The notes below the pieces were generated by a model. That model did no database searches, was not told the origin of the DNA, and was given only the letters and a program-made list of their open reading frames with translations. The translations under genes and the position numbers were made by a program. From a bacterium (lineage in GTDB: Bacteria; Armatimonadota; Chthonomonadetes; Chthonomonadales; Chthonomonadaceae): 9,337 nucleotides of DNA. The stretch lies in contig JAJZFK010000019.1 in the NCBI GenBank assembly GCA_021805405.1, forward strand, positions 1 through 9,337, given 5' to 3'. Positions 1 through 6,510 of this stretch are shown here, in pieces. Within the stretch, counting starts at the first letter, position 1, and every line of letters starts with the position of its first letter.

Positions 1-123
1 ATATCTTTAAATATTCTTCGATCAACAACCCAATTCCTGCGTGGAAGTTCCAATTATTTGCCCGTAAGCAGATGACCGCAAGGTAGCTAGGCCGTGGATA
101 GTGCATGCCTTTATGAGCATAAG

Positions 124-159
124 CACTAACATCTCCCGGTGTGCCAGGTGATGTTAGTG
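124..159. repeat. Inverted repeat / hairpin
   Basis: Arms CACTAACATC (124-133) and GATGTTAGTG (150-159) are perfectly complementary. After one T-T mismatch two further C-G pairs continue the stem, leaving a loop of about 10 bases. No T-run follows on either strand, so it does not look like an ordinary intrinsic terminator. It could be a protein-binding palindrome or the end of an upstream transcript; its function is unknown. Confidence 0.5.
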
Positions 160-247
160 TAGTAATTCGCAACAAAGCATCAATACTTATCCACATAATC
201 GTATGAACACCAATGGCAAGTACACGCATGCATGCCGTGTCACCCAT

Positions 248-274
248 TTGTTAAATGCATAATGTCCCTATAAT
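248..274 (+). promoter_or_regulatory. Possible sigma70 promoter for the AraC-type regulator
   Basis: A perfect TATAAT lies at 269-274. The best upstream match is TTGTTA at 248-253 (4 of 6 to TTGACA), with a 15-base spacer that is shorter than the preferred 17. Transcription would begin near 281 and give a leader of about 165 bases that includes the 323-347 hairpin. The -10 is convincing, the -35 is weak, and chance occurrence in an AT-richer region is possible. Confidence 0.35.
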
Positions 275-322
275 GTAATCAATGCTACCTCTATTTCGCA
301 CGGGACACCGTTGGGAGGATTT

Positions 323-347
323 CCAGTTTCATGTTGCCAGAAACTGG
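323..347. repeat. Hairpin in the presumed leader of the regulator gene
   Basis: CCAGTTTC (323-330) and GAAACTGG (340-347) form a perfect 8-bp stem with a 9-base loop. It lies about 100 bases before the start codon and downstream of the possible promoter at 248-274. No T-run follows. It could be an RNA leader structure or a palindromic operator; nothing in the sequence decides between these. Confidence 0.4.
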
Positions 348-432
348 TAACTACGTGTGCTGATATAGTAGCACGCTGGAATTGATCTGCTCGATCAGGC
401 GGTGGGTTATCACCGGTTATGGTTGTTATTTT

Positions 433-438
433 AGGAGG
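433..438 (+). promoter_or_regulatory. Ribosome binding site AGGAGG that sets the regulator start
   Basis: AGGAGG ends 7 bases before GTG 446 and 13 bases before ATG 452. The in-frame ATG at 419 lies upstream of this site and cannot use it. The site therefore favours GTG 446 as the start codon. Confidence 0.7.
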
Positions 439-445
439 TTCATTC

Positions 446-1414
446 GTGACAATGCTGAGCACCAATAACGCTGTCGATGGAACCATCCCGTCTGCGGCAG
501 CGGGGACGTTGACCAATGAGATGAACCGGCTGGCAAGCCTTATTCGCTTACACACACCTCGCGAGGGGGTTGCAACCAGCCGAATTAGTGGACTGCATTT
601 TGGCAGGTTTTCGTGCGTAGAAGGTGAGCAGGTAAGGACTTTCTACCAGCCCTCCCTGGGGTTGGTGGCGCAGGGGGCAAAGGCGGTTACCGTTGGTACC
701 ACCACCTTCCGCATTGACTCAACCAGTATGTTTATTTTGCCTGTTGCTCTGCCATTATTGCTTAAAACGGTGAGTGCCAGTTCGTCGCAGCCACTCCTTG
801 TAGTGCGCCTGGATCTAGACGCCCCGCGCATAGCAGAGGCAGCTCTAAAGGTGTATCCACAGGGTTTGCCAATGGGCGGTCGTTATGAGCCGGCGTATAC
901 GTCCTGCGCCGATTACGGCATAGTAAATGCCGTAAACCGCCTGGTAGATTGTCTGGCTTTCCATCGCGATGAGATATTGCTTGCACCACTAGCGATGGAA
1001 GAGATCCTGATTAGGCTTATTCGCAGCCCTATTGGCGCTATGATAGCAGGAATGGGATTTGCAGACTCAGTTGTGAACAGGGTTGCCCGCGCCGTTACCT
1101 GGCTACGGTCAAACTTTGCTAACCAAATGAAAGTTGAGGATCTTGCCGGGTTAGTCCATATGAGCGTCTCGTCGTTTCACGAGCATTTCAAGTCGGTCAC
1201 GTCGGTCACCCCATTACAGTACCAAAAAGCGCTAAGGCTACAGGAGGCGCGACGCCTGATGCTTGGTAGTCAGCTAGATGCTGCTACAACGGCAAGGCAC
1301 GTGGGTTACTCCAGCGAGTCGCAGTTTAGCCGGGATTACAGCCGGTATTTTGGACGCCCGCCCAAGCGAGACGTTACTCGTTTGATGCAAAGCAGTGAAA
1401 TCCAGCGGTACTAA
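446..1414 (+). CDS. AraC-family transcriptional regulator, AraC_N (YqhC-like) type
   Basis: A cytoplasmic DNA-binding regulator of about 322 residues. The start is taken as GTG 446 because of the well-placed AGGAGG; ATG 452 would give 320 residues and ATG 419 331. Homology to the family begins near MNRLASLI (about residue 26). The N-terminal half resembles the AraC_N domain (PSLGLVAQGAKAVTVG, then a VVRLDLD strand), a ligand-sensing cupin-like fold seen in E. coli YqhC. The C-terminal part has two helix-turn-helix units at about residues 229-252 (KVEDLAGLVHMSVSSFHEHF) and 278-302 (ATTARHVGYSSESQFSRDY), the usual AraC/XylS pattern, with the LQYQKALRLQEARRLML linker helix between them. Members of this subfamily commonly lie next to aldehyde or ketone reductases and SDR enzymes and activate them. 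The neighbour at 1674 fits that, but the target and inducer are inferred. Confidence 0.9.
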   Translation: MTMLSTNNAVDGTIPSAAAGTLTNEMNRLASLIRLHTPREGVATSRISGLHFGRFSCVEGEQVRTFYQPSLGLVAQGAKAVTVGTTTFRIDSTSMFILPVALPLLLKTVSASSSQPLLVVRLDLDAPRIAEAALKVYPQGLPMGGRYEPAYTSCADYGIVNAVNRLVDCLAFHRDEILLAPLAMEEILIRLIRSPIGAMIAGMGFADSVVNRVARAVTWLRSNFANQMKVEDLAGLVHMSVSSFHEHFKSVTSVTPLQYQKALRLQEARRLMLGSQLDAATTARHVGYSSESQFSRDYSRYFGRPPKRDVTRLMQSSEIQRY

Positions 1415-1539
1415 CGATTCCTACGACAGGGTTCGTTTTAATGCGTGGACTGCATAAGGTTGCAGGCAGAAAGTCCGCCGCGGTTGGAAGTTACATAATT
1501 TGCCAGGACGGTGTGTGGAGGAATGGGCAAGAACTAGCT

Positions 1540-1578
1540 AATATCGGGCAAATATCGCGGTGATAAACGGCTTATAAT
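1540..1578 (+). promoter_or_regulatory. Candidate activator-dependent promoter of the reductase gene
   Basis: A perfect TATAAT lies at 1573-1578, about 95 bases before the reductase start. No recognisable -35 hexamer exists at the right distance; bases 1550-1555 read AAATAT. Instead a direct repeat covers that place: AATATCGGG (1540-1548) and AATATCGCG (1551-1559), one helical turn (11 bp) apart. A strong -10, a missing -35 and repeats over the -35 are typical of promoters that need an activator such as an AraC-type protein. Assignment to the neighbouring regulator is inference. Confidence 0.35.
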
Positions 1579-1673
1579 AGCTACGCGGTAGGGGGCAAAC
1601 TCACCACTCAATTGAAGCGCTCCGTTCTGGTTAGGTAGCAACTTCAGCGAACAGTTTTAAGGGGTATAAAGCC

Positions 1674-2570
1674 ATGCGTGTATTTGTTACGGGTGCCACG
1701 GGGTTTATTGGATCTGCAATTGTTTCGGAATTGATTGCTAATGGGCATGAGGTAGTCGGCCTGGCCCGATCGGAATCGTCCGCGGCCTCGCTCGTGCAAG
1801 CCGGAGCCATAGTGCATCGCGGATCCCTTGAGGATCACGAGAGCCTGCGCAGCGGCGCCGCCGCGGCAGATGGTGTTATACATACAGCGTTTATTCACGA
1901 CTTTTCGCAGTTCGTAGCCAGTGCCGGGATTGACCAGCGGGCCATTTCAGTTATGCTCGAAACACTGCAAGGCTCCAACAAGCCCTTCGTGGCCGCTTCT
2001 GGCACAATGCTTTTCGCGTCATCACTTCAGGAGCCAGCGGGTATGGAATCCTCGGCTAGCAACCCTGCATCGCTACGAGCGGGGTCCGATGCAATGGTGT
2101 TGGCAGCAGCCGCGCGCGGCGTGCGTAGCAGCGTAGTGCGACTTCCACCTACGGTGCATGGTAAAGGCGACCACGGGTTTATCCCAATGCTTATTGCCCT
2201 GGCTCGCGAACGTGGGTATGCCGCTTACGTAGGCGACGGGATGAACCGATGGCCCGCTGTTCACCGGCTCGACGCTGCACACTTGTTTCGGCTTGGCCTT
2301 GAGAGCGCCTCGCCTGGCTCAGCGCTCATTGCGGTAGCGGAAGAGGGGATACCTGTGCGCACCATTGCTGAAACTATAGCGAATGGCTTGGGAACGACTG
2401 CACGCAGTTTTGACCCCGATGAGGCTGGCGCGTACTTTACCTGGCTAACAGCCTTCATCGCAGCCGATAATCATACGGCGGTGAATGAAGCCACAGTGGC
2501 CCTGGGGTGGAAGGCGACGCAGATGCGGCTTCTTGATGACATGGAACAAAACGGATATTTCGGCATTTAG
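1674..2570 (+). CDS. Atypical SDR-family NAD(P)-dependent epimerase/reductase
   Basis: A soluble 298-residue Rossmann-fold protein. The dinucleotide-binding motif TGATGFIG lies at residues 6-13, directly after the first beta strand, and is followed by LARSESSAASL, where the adenosine-ribose phosphate would be read. DGVIHTAF (the NNAG-like region) and VVRLPPTVHGKGDHGFIP (the substrate-side loop of extended SDRs) are present. The classical YxxxK active site is not obvious; the matching helix reads LRAGSDAMVLAAA. I recognise this pattern from 'atypical' SDRs often named NAD-dependent epimerase/dehydratase or 3-beta-hydroxysteroid dehydrogenase-like, whose substrates are mostly unknown. ATG 1674 follows AAGGGG (1659-1664) at 9 bases. 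The length is usual for the group. It is probably controlled by the AraC-type regulator upstream. The fold assignment is secure, the reaction is not. Confidence 0.88.
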   Translation: MRVFVTGATGFIGSAIVSELIANGHEVVGLARSESSAASLVQAGAIVHRGSLEDHESLRSGAAAADGVIHTAFIHDFSQFVASAGIDQRAISVMLETLQGSNKPFVAASGTMLFASSLQEPAGMESSASNPASLRAGSDAMVLAAAARGVRSSVVRLPPTVHGKGDHGFIPMLIALARERGYAAYVGDGMNRWPAVHRLDAAHLFRLGLESASPGSALIAVAEEGIPVRTIAETIANGLGTTARSFDPDEAGAYFTWLTAFIAADNHTAVNEATVALGWKATQMRLLDDMEQNGYFGI

Positions 2571-2610
2571 AACTGCTTGGCATTGTTCAACTGCTCTTGC
2601 GCAATAATCC

Positions 2611-2647
2611 CAATGCTACCTGGTTTACTGCAAACCAGGTGGCATTG
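2611..2647. repeat. Long stem-loop downstream of the reductase gene
   Basis: CAATGCTACCTGGTTT (2611-2626) pairs with AAACCAGGTGGCATTG (2632-2647) over 16 positions, 15 Watson-Crick and one G-U, with a 5-base loop. It starts about 40 bases after the stop codon, where a transcript end would be expected, but neither strand has a following T-run. It may act as a Rho-dependent or RNA-stabilising 3' end, a binding site or a small palindromic repeat unit. The sequence GGCATTG at 2579-2585 could pair with the left arm instead, giving an alternative weaker fold. Confidence 0.65.
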
Positions 2648-2936
2648 ATAAGCCGGGAATGTACGAAGTTTCGGCGGTGTGTGGTACTTGTCGTCAAGCG
2701 AGGCGTAATCCTCAAACGATTGCAAAGCACTAATGCGTGGTGAGGTGCGGTGGGAAACAAGGCTTGCCAAATCCATCACCCGACGAGCAGACATTAGGTA
2801 CACGATATGAAGCGGACGGTGAAATGGCCACACACAATGATATGCGCGGCTTACGCTTCGTTGCGGTCTCAGGGTGCATGATGTAGTGAGCACGGTGTGA
2901 CTTTATGTGCTGTACGGGCGTGCGTGGATATATGAC

Positions 2937-2957
2937 AACCGATATCGCCGGTTTTTT
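2937..2957 (+). terminator. Weak candidate intrinsic terminator
   Basis: AACCG (2937-2941) and CGGTT (2949-2953) form a 5-bp stem with a 7-base loop, and the T-run TTTTTT spans 2952-2957. The T-run is good but the stem is short and partly uses the T-run. No gene ends nearby; the reductase stops about 370 bases upstream. Chance is a reasonable explanation. Confidence 0.2.
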
Positions 2958-3296
2958 GACAGAGCTACCTCTACAAGCAGTTGAACCTCGTTGCCCTCGT
3001 GTTGACTGCACCTCTACACATGCCCTAACCACCCAGCAGGACATCCCTTAGTGAGAGATGAGGGAATTGATAACTCCCGGCTACTATGCACTTGCTAAGC
3101 GGTGTGCGCGATTTGCTACACCAAAACGGTTTGCGTTCGCCCGTCTATAACCATCGTGCTCAACAGATGCAAAGCGCGGGATTGAGGTAGCACCAACGAA
3201 CTTCGTTTGCCTTACGCCAAATTTCATGAACGGTTACTGACCTGTATTCCTGGTGGCCGAGTGTTACATTCTGTTCTCGAGCAACGGGGGCTGCCG

Positions 3297-3343
3297 TATA
3301 ATGGTTAAGATGCCGTTTTTATATAGCCGTATCGGCTATATAA
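3297..3343. promoter_or_regulatory. TATAAT box followed by a perfect 11-bp palindrome (possible promoter/operator)
   Basis: TATAAT lies at 3297-3302; the -35 position (TTCTCG, 3274-3279) is poor. The palindrome has arms TTATATAGCCG (3319-3329) and CGGCTATATAA (3333-3343) around TAT. If the box is a -10, transcription starts near 3309 and the palindrome sits at about +11 to +35, a classic repressor position. A transcript from here would carry about 250 bases of leader to the operon. No T-run follows the hairpin, which argues against a terminator. No specific regulator can be named. Confidence 0.4.
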
Positions 3344-3392
3344 CTGGTAATACAAACAGAGCAAAGCGCGCGGCTAAGCACGGTCTGTCATT

Positions 3393-3528
3393 GGTACAAT
3401 CGTAGTATGTTACCGTAGGCGAGGTGGGGGAGCCGGGCGGATTGTACCTATTGACTTTCTGGTGGTCTCCACCATGCAGCCTTGTATTTCATTTTGCCCG
3501 CCAGGAGCAAAGGCCAGCCCGTACAAGG
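3393..3528 (+). other. Chain of inverted repeats before the operon (possible structured leader)
   Basis: Three consecutive stems can form. GGTACAATC (3393-3401) pairs perfectly with GATTGTACC (3440-3448) around a G-rich 38-base interior. TGGTGG (3460-3465) pairs with CCACCA (3469-3474) over a 3-base loop. CCTTGTA (3480-3486) pairs with TACAAGG (3522-3528) and encloses TTTGC/GCAAA (3493-3497 with 3507-3511). The last arm ends about 30 bases before the start codon. I could not match this to a known riboswitch class by eye. A structured 5' leader is a reasonable inference but unproven. Confidence 0.35.
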
Positions 3529-3559
3529 AATTTTCATTCTTTTATAGAATTAAGAGGTT

Positions 3560-4384
3560 ATGACGATACCGAACGAAGAACGGAAAACTGAACTACGGCC
3601 ATTACGGCCCGGGCGAGCATTCAGAATGGCAGTTCGGCTGGGCTGGGATCACATTGGTTTATGGATGATCGTGGGCTTTACGCTCTTTTGTCTTCTGTCG
3701 GTACCGTTACTGGCGTGGCAGTTTTTGCCTATAAATCCGGTGATCAAGGCATCTCTGTGCGTCGTTATGCTCACAGTGGGATTTACGCCGTTGTTGGCCG
3801 GTGCCCAAACTATTGCCTGGAACATTGGCATGAACAGGGAGACTGGCTGGTTAGATCTCTGGAGCGGAGCGCTTGAGCTCTTTGCACCAGCCGCGGTCCT
3901 TGGCCTCATACAGGCTGTGATTTGGTTTGTGGGGGCTGTTGCGTTATGGTTTTACGTTAGTCAACATTCTGTAGTTGCCGTGTTGGCTACAATTGTGTGT
4001 ATTTATTGTAACCTTATGTGGGCAGTCCTCACACCCTTGCAGTTGCCGCTCCTGGTAATGCAGGAGCGCGGTGTTTTTGATGAGCAGGAGAAGCGTGCAA
4101 GACGGGGCACGCTCGCTGTAATAAGGCGCTCCTTTTTCCTCATGATCGGCGCACCCGCTGCGGCATTTGGGTTGTTAGTCGCCAATGTTGCCATATTGTT
4201 GCTCTCCGTTATCACTGTAGTGACGGTACCTCTGTTTACCGTTGGAATGCTGGCAATGGTCAACGATCAGGCGGTAACGGCACTACTCGTGAGGTTTACC
4301 GTACTGCCACCGCCGCCAGACCCGGCAGAAGCCGTTGAAGACGAGAAATTTCGCGTAAATTTTAGGCAGGATGGAGATAGATAG
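3560..4384 (+). CDS. Polytopic membrane protein of unknown function
   Basis: 274 residues with a charged N terminus (1-28) and five or six hydrophobic segments at about 33-55, 61-85, 105-133, 137-167 and 192-234 (long enough for two passes). A basic loop (QEKRARRG, 176-183) lies before the last segments, and a short charged tail follows a Pro-rich turn (PPPPDP). There is no signal peptide. The layout, with an amphipathic RAFRMAVRLGWDHIGLW stretch before the first segment, reminds me of small uncharacterised DUF624/YesL-like proteins, but I do not see a diagnostic motif and leave the family open. It is the first gene of a tight unit with a sugar kinase and two glycosyltransferases, so a role at the membrane step of a glycan pathway is possible. 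ATG 3560 is the earliest start because TAA at 3551 is in frame. Its AAGAGG (3552-3557) lies only 2 bases away; ATG 3626 is the next option but would cut into the pre-membrane helix. Confidence 0.75.
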   Translation: MTIPNEERKTELRPLRPGRAFRMAVRLGWDHIGLWMIVGFTLFCLLSVPLLAWQFLPINPVIKASLCVVMLTVGFTPLLAGAQTIAWNIGMNRETGWLDLWSGALELFAPAAVLGLIQAVIWFVGAVALWFYVSQHSVVAVLATIVCIYCNLMWAVLTPLQLPLLVMQERGVFDEQEKRARRGTLAVIRRSFFLMIGAPAAAFGLLVANVAILLLSVITVVTVPLFTVGMLAMVNDQAVTALLVRFTVLPPPPDPAEAVEDEKFRVNFRQDGDR

Positions 4385-4386
4385 CC

Positions 4387-5337
4387 ATGGTGGACGTAAC
4401 GTGCATAGGTGGCCTTGTCGCCGACGTGGTGGGTACTCCCGTGGATGCAATGCCGCCTCGTGGTACTCTGGCGCTGCTAGACCGTATTGAACTGCACTCT
4501 GGAGGGTGTGCCGCCAATACAGGTGTGGGTCTTGCCAGGCTCGGTCTGCGGTCCGCCATTATTGGCAAGGTAGGAACAGATGGCTTTGGGCATTACCTGC
4601 GATCTGCCCTCGCAGCGGGGGGCGCCGACGTCACGGGAATAGCGCAGGATCCCAACGCGCCTACCTCTGCTACGATGGTAATGGTACACGGTGACGGTGA
4701 GCGCACCTTCCTGCACTGCCTGGGTGCCAATGCTGAACTTACGCTGGATGATATCGACGAGCGCAGCGCACTGGACTGCAGGGTATTACTCATGGCTGGC
4801 GCGTTTCTGGTGCCGCGGCTGGATGGGCGGCCAATCGCATCTCTGCTAGAGAAAGCCCAACGTGCGGGAGTAATCACATGCCTGGATACTGCCTGGGACG
4901 CGACTGGACGGTGGATGGATATACTTGCGCCATGTATGCCCTTTATCGATTACTTTGTACCCAGTTACCATGAGGCGGTAAAGCTGTTGCCTGGCATTGA
5001 GGATCCAGCTGCGCTTGCAGCCATGTTTCGGGAGATGGGGGCCGGTTGCGTAGTTATAAAGCACGGAGAACATGGGTGCTGGATAACGGACGATAGCGGG
5101 ACGTGTACGGTTGTACCTCCGTTCGAGGTGAATACCGTGGATGCGCTAGGTGCCGGTGATGCGTGGGTATCGGGCTTTCTGGCTGCCATGTTGAACGGGC
5201 TGCCGCTCAAGGAGTGTGCACGTTTTGCAAACGCCGTAGGTGCATGCTGCGTGACTTCACTGGGTGCTACAACCGGCATACGCAGTTACCAGGAGACGAT
5301 GGAATTCATGACGCATACCAATGAAGGCGCGCATTAA
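4387..5337 (+). CDS. PfkB-family (ribokinase-like) carbohydrate kinase
   Basis: A soluble 316-residue kinase that transfers the gamma-phosphate of ATP to a sugar or related hydroxyl compound. The first strand reads CIGGLVADVV. The N-terminal sugar-binding signature GGCAANTGVGLARLG lies at 39-53 and GKVGTDGFG follows. The C-terminal signature DALGAGDAWVSGFLA carries the anion hole and the catalytic Asp258 in GAGD (255-258). VVIKHGEHG is the strand before the nucleotide site. All key elements are intact and the length is normal. The substrate cannot be told from sequence: ribose, fructose, adenosine and 2-keto-3-deoxygluconate kinases all share this fold. ATG 4387 starts 2 bases after the stop of the membrane protein, with GGAG (4373-4376) 10 bases before it. 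The stop TAA shares its last base with the next ATG. It probably supplies a phosphorylated sugar to the pathway of the adjacent glycosyltransferases. Confidence 0.92.
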   Translation: MVDVTCIGGLVADVVGTPVDAMPPRGTLALLDRIELHSGGCAANTGVGLARLGLRSAIIGKVGTDGFGHYLRSALAAGGADVTGIAQDPNAPTSATMVMVHGDGERTFLHCLGANAELTLDDIDERSALDCRVLLMAGAFLVPRLDGRPIASLLEKAQRAGVITCLDTAWDATGRWMDILAPCMPFIDYFVPSYHEAVKLLPGIEDPAALAAMFREMGAGCVVIKHGEHGCWITDDSGTCTVVPPFEVNTVDALGAGDAWVSGFLAAMLNGLPLKECARFANAVGACCVTSLGATTGIRSYQETMEFMTHTNEGAH

Positions 5338-6491
5338 TGCCTGCTGACGCGATATGCGTGGCCATGTTTACTCAGTGGAGTACTCCCTGCGGCATAGCGG
5401 ATTATACGCGGCTGTTAGCGGCAGCGCTTCGTCGTCAGCCTGAGATCGATCGTATATCGATTGTTGAGCCACCAGATGGCTCCACAACTTCTACTCATTG
5501 GGCTGCCGTTAGACGCTACCGTAAACTGCGGCATGAGTACCGCCTACGTGGTGCTCAGACTCTGGGATGCGCCGCAGATTTAACGCATGTGCAGCACCAG
5601 TATTTCTTCTTCGGCGGGGTCGCGGCTCACAAGAACCATGTTACTGCGTTTTATGAGTCTGCACGTAAGCCAATCGTCGTGACCGTACATGAAATTGCTC
5701 GTCCTCCCGTAGATGCAGGACGCGTTGTTAACCGTGCAATTGAGGTGGTTAATCGCGCCAATTTCGTCCATCCCACCCTAGCACGCCTCATCGTCCATAC
5801 GCGCGACGATTTCGACCGCCTTGTTGAAATGGGCGTTGAAGCCTCCAAGATTGACCACATAGTTCACGGGGTACCGCCTTCCATGTTGCTGCCCGATGCC
5901 ACTTTGGCCCGCGCACACTTCGGTCTATCAAATCGCCGTGTGATTACGATATTTGGTTACCTGGCCCGAAAAAAGGGGCATCACGTAGCACTGGAAGCTC
6001 TTAAATACCTACCAGAGGACGTTGTGCTCTTCCTGGCAGGCGGCAAGCACCCGGATGACCATACATCCTATGTGGCAAACCTGGAAGGCGCAATTGATGC
6101 AGCAGGGCTAAAGGACCGCGTACTCATCACCGGTTACCTACCACGAGAGGATGTTCCCACCGCGCTGGCGGCCACAAACGTGGCACTTGCGCCCTATCTG
6201 CAGTCGTCCGGCTCCGGCTCCCTCTCGCAATTCTTTGCCGCGGGTAGGGCAGTGGTCGCTTCGGATATTGGGCCGCACCGTGAAATTGCCGAAGATCAGC
6301 CATCCTGCCTTACGCTTTTTCCAAGCGGCAACGCAATGCAGCTAGCAGCCGCTATAGATGAGCTGCTAAACGATGAGTCAGTTCGAATTGCGCTAGAGCG
6401 ACGCACAAGAGACTACGCAACGAGGCATAGCTACGATGACAGCGCCCGCAAGACGGTAGCAACATATAAGCTGGCAATGCAACATATCTAG
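5337..6491 (+). CDS. GT4-family glycosyltransferase with replaced EX7E motif
   Basis: A 384-residue GT-B fold retaining glycosyltransferase, probably acting at the cytoplasmic side of the membrane. The N-terminal acceptor domain has FTQWSTPCGIADYTRLL (about 11-27), THVQHQYFFFGG and VVTVHEIARPP. The C-terminal nucleotide-sugar domain starts at IFGYLARKKGHHVALEAL, where Arg211 and Lys212 would contact the donor phosphates. Where most GT4 enzymes have E-x7-E, this protein has Ser290 and Gln298 inside SSGSGSLSQFFAAGRAVVAS. I have seen similar SGSLS variants in GT4 proteins with the GIADY start, so this may be a subfamily trait and not inactivation. ATG 5337 overlaps the kinase stop (TAATG), with AAGG at 5324-5327, so translation is probably coupled. 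Donor and acceptor are unknown. Confidence 0.9.
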   Translation: MPADAICVAMFTQWSTPCGIADYTRLLAAALRRQPEIDRISIVEPPDGSTTSTHWAAVRRYRKLRHEYRLRGAQTLGCAADLTHVQHQYFFFGGVAAHKNHVTAFYESARKPIVVTVHEIARPPVDAGRVVNRAIEVVNRANFVHPTLARLIVHTRDDFDRLVEMGVEASKIDHIVHGVPPSMLLPDATLARAHFGLSNRRVITIFGYLARKKGHHVALEALKYLPEDVVLFLAGGKHPDDHTSYVANLEGAIDAAGLKDRVLITGYLPREDVPTALAATNVALAPYLQSSGSGSLSQFFAAGRAVVASDIGPHREIAEDQPSCLTLFPSGNAMQLAAAIDELLNDESVRIALERRTRDYATRHSYDDSARKTVATYKLAMQHI

Positions 6492-6510
6492 AATGAAAAT
6501 GGAACCATAG

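Larger units (their letters stand above)
1..445. other. Intergenic region upstream of the AraC-type regulator
   Basis: I see no convincing gene in this stretch. The only sizeable open frame runs on the minus strand, starts inside the regulator gene and resembles no family I know. The region holds two hairpins (124-159 and 323-347), a possible promoter (248-274) and the ribosome binding site of the regulator (433-438). All three last elements lie on the side towards the regulator, so the right half is probably its promoter and leader. Nothing in bases 1-120 could be assigned. Confidence 0.6.
2571..3559. other. Long intergenic region, no convincing gene
   Basis: Almost 1 kb between the reductase and the five-gene operon. 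Two overlapping open frames on the minus strand (about 108 and 104 codons) show no recognisable motif and conflict with each other, so I did not call them. What can be seen is a 16-bp stem-loop (2611-2647), a weak terminator-like element (2937-2957), a 9-bp direct repeat ACCTCTACA (2967-2975 and 3010-3018), a TATAAT box with a perfect palindrome (3297-3343) and a chain of inverted repeats before the operon (3393-3528). I found no tRNA or known riboswitch consensus by eye. Confidence 0.6.

Noticed and set aside
1193..1210. Tandem 9-bp repeat (TCGGTCACG, TCGGTCACC) inside the AraC-type gene
   Set aside because: It encodes SVTSVT in a region where the family has the same length, so it is not an expansion of the protein.
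280..2621. 11-bp match CAATGCTACCT at 280-290 and 2611-2621, with shorter relatives near 2964
   Set aside because: In about 2 kb of non-coding DNA one 11-bp match is within chance expectation.
2567..3044. Two overlapping minus-strand frames (about 108 and 104 codons) in the long gap
   Set aside because: They overlap each other in different frames, have unusual composition and no recognisable domain; a degraded gene remains possible but is not supported.
3451..3479. TTGACT at 3451-3456 as a -35 for the operon
   Set aside because: No acceptable -10 hexamer lies 16-18 bases downstream, and the spacer would contain the 3460-3474 hairpin.
6493..6510. Five-codon mini-frame ending just before the AAA ATPase start
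   Set aside because: It has no ribosome binding site of its own and an in-frame TAG directly before a start is common; no sign of a functional leader peptide.
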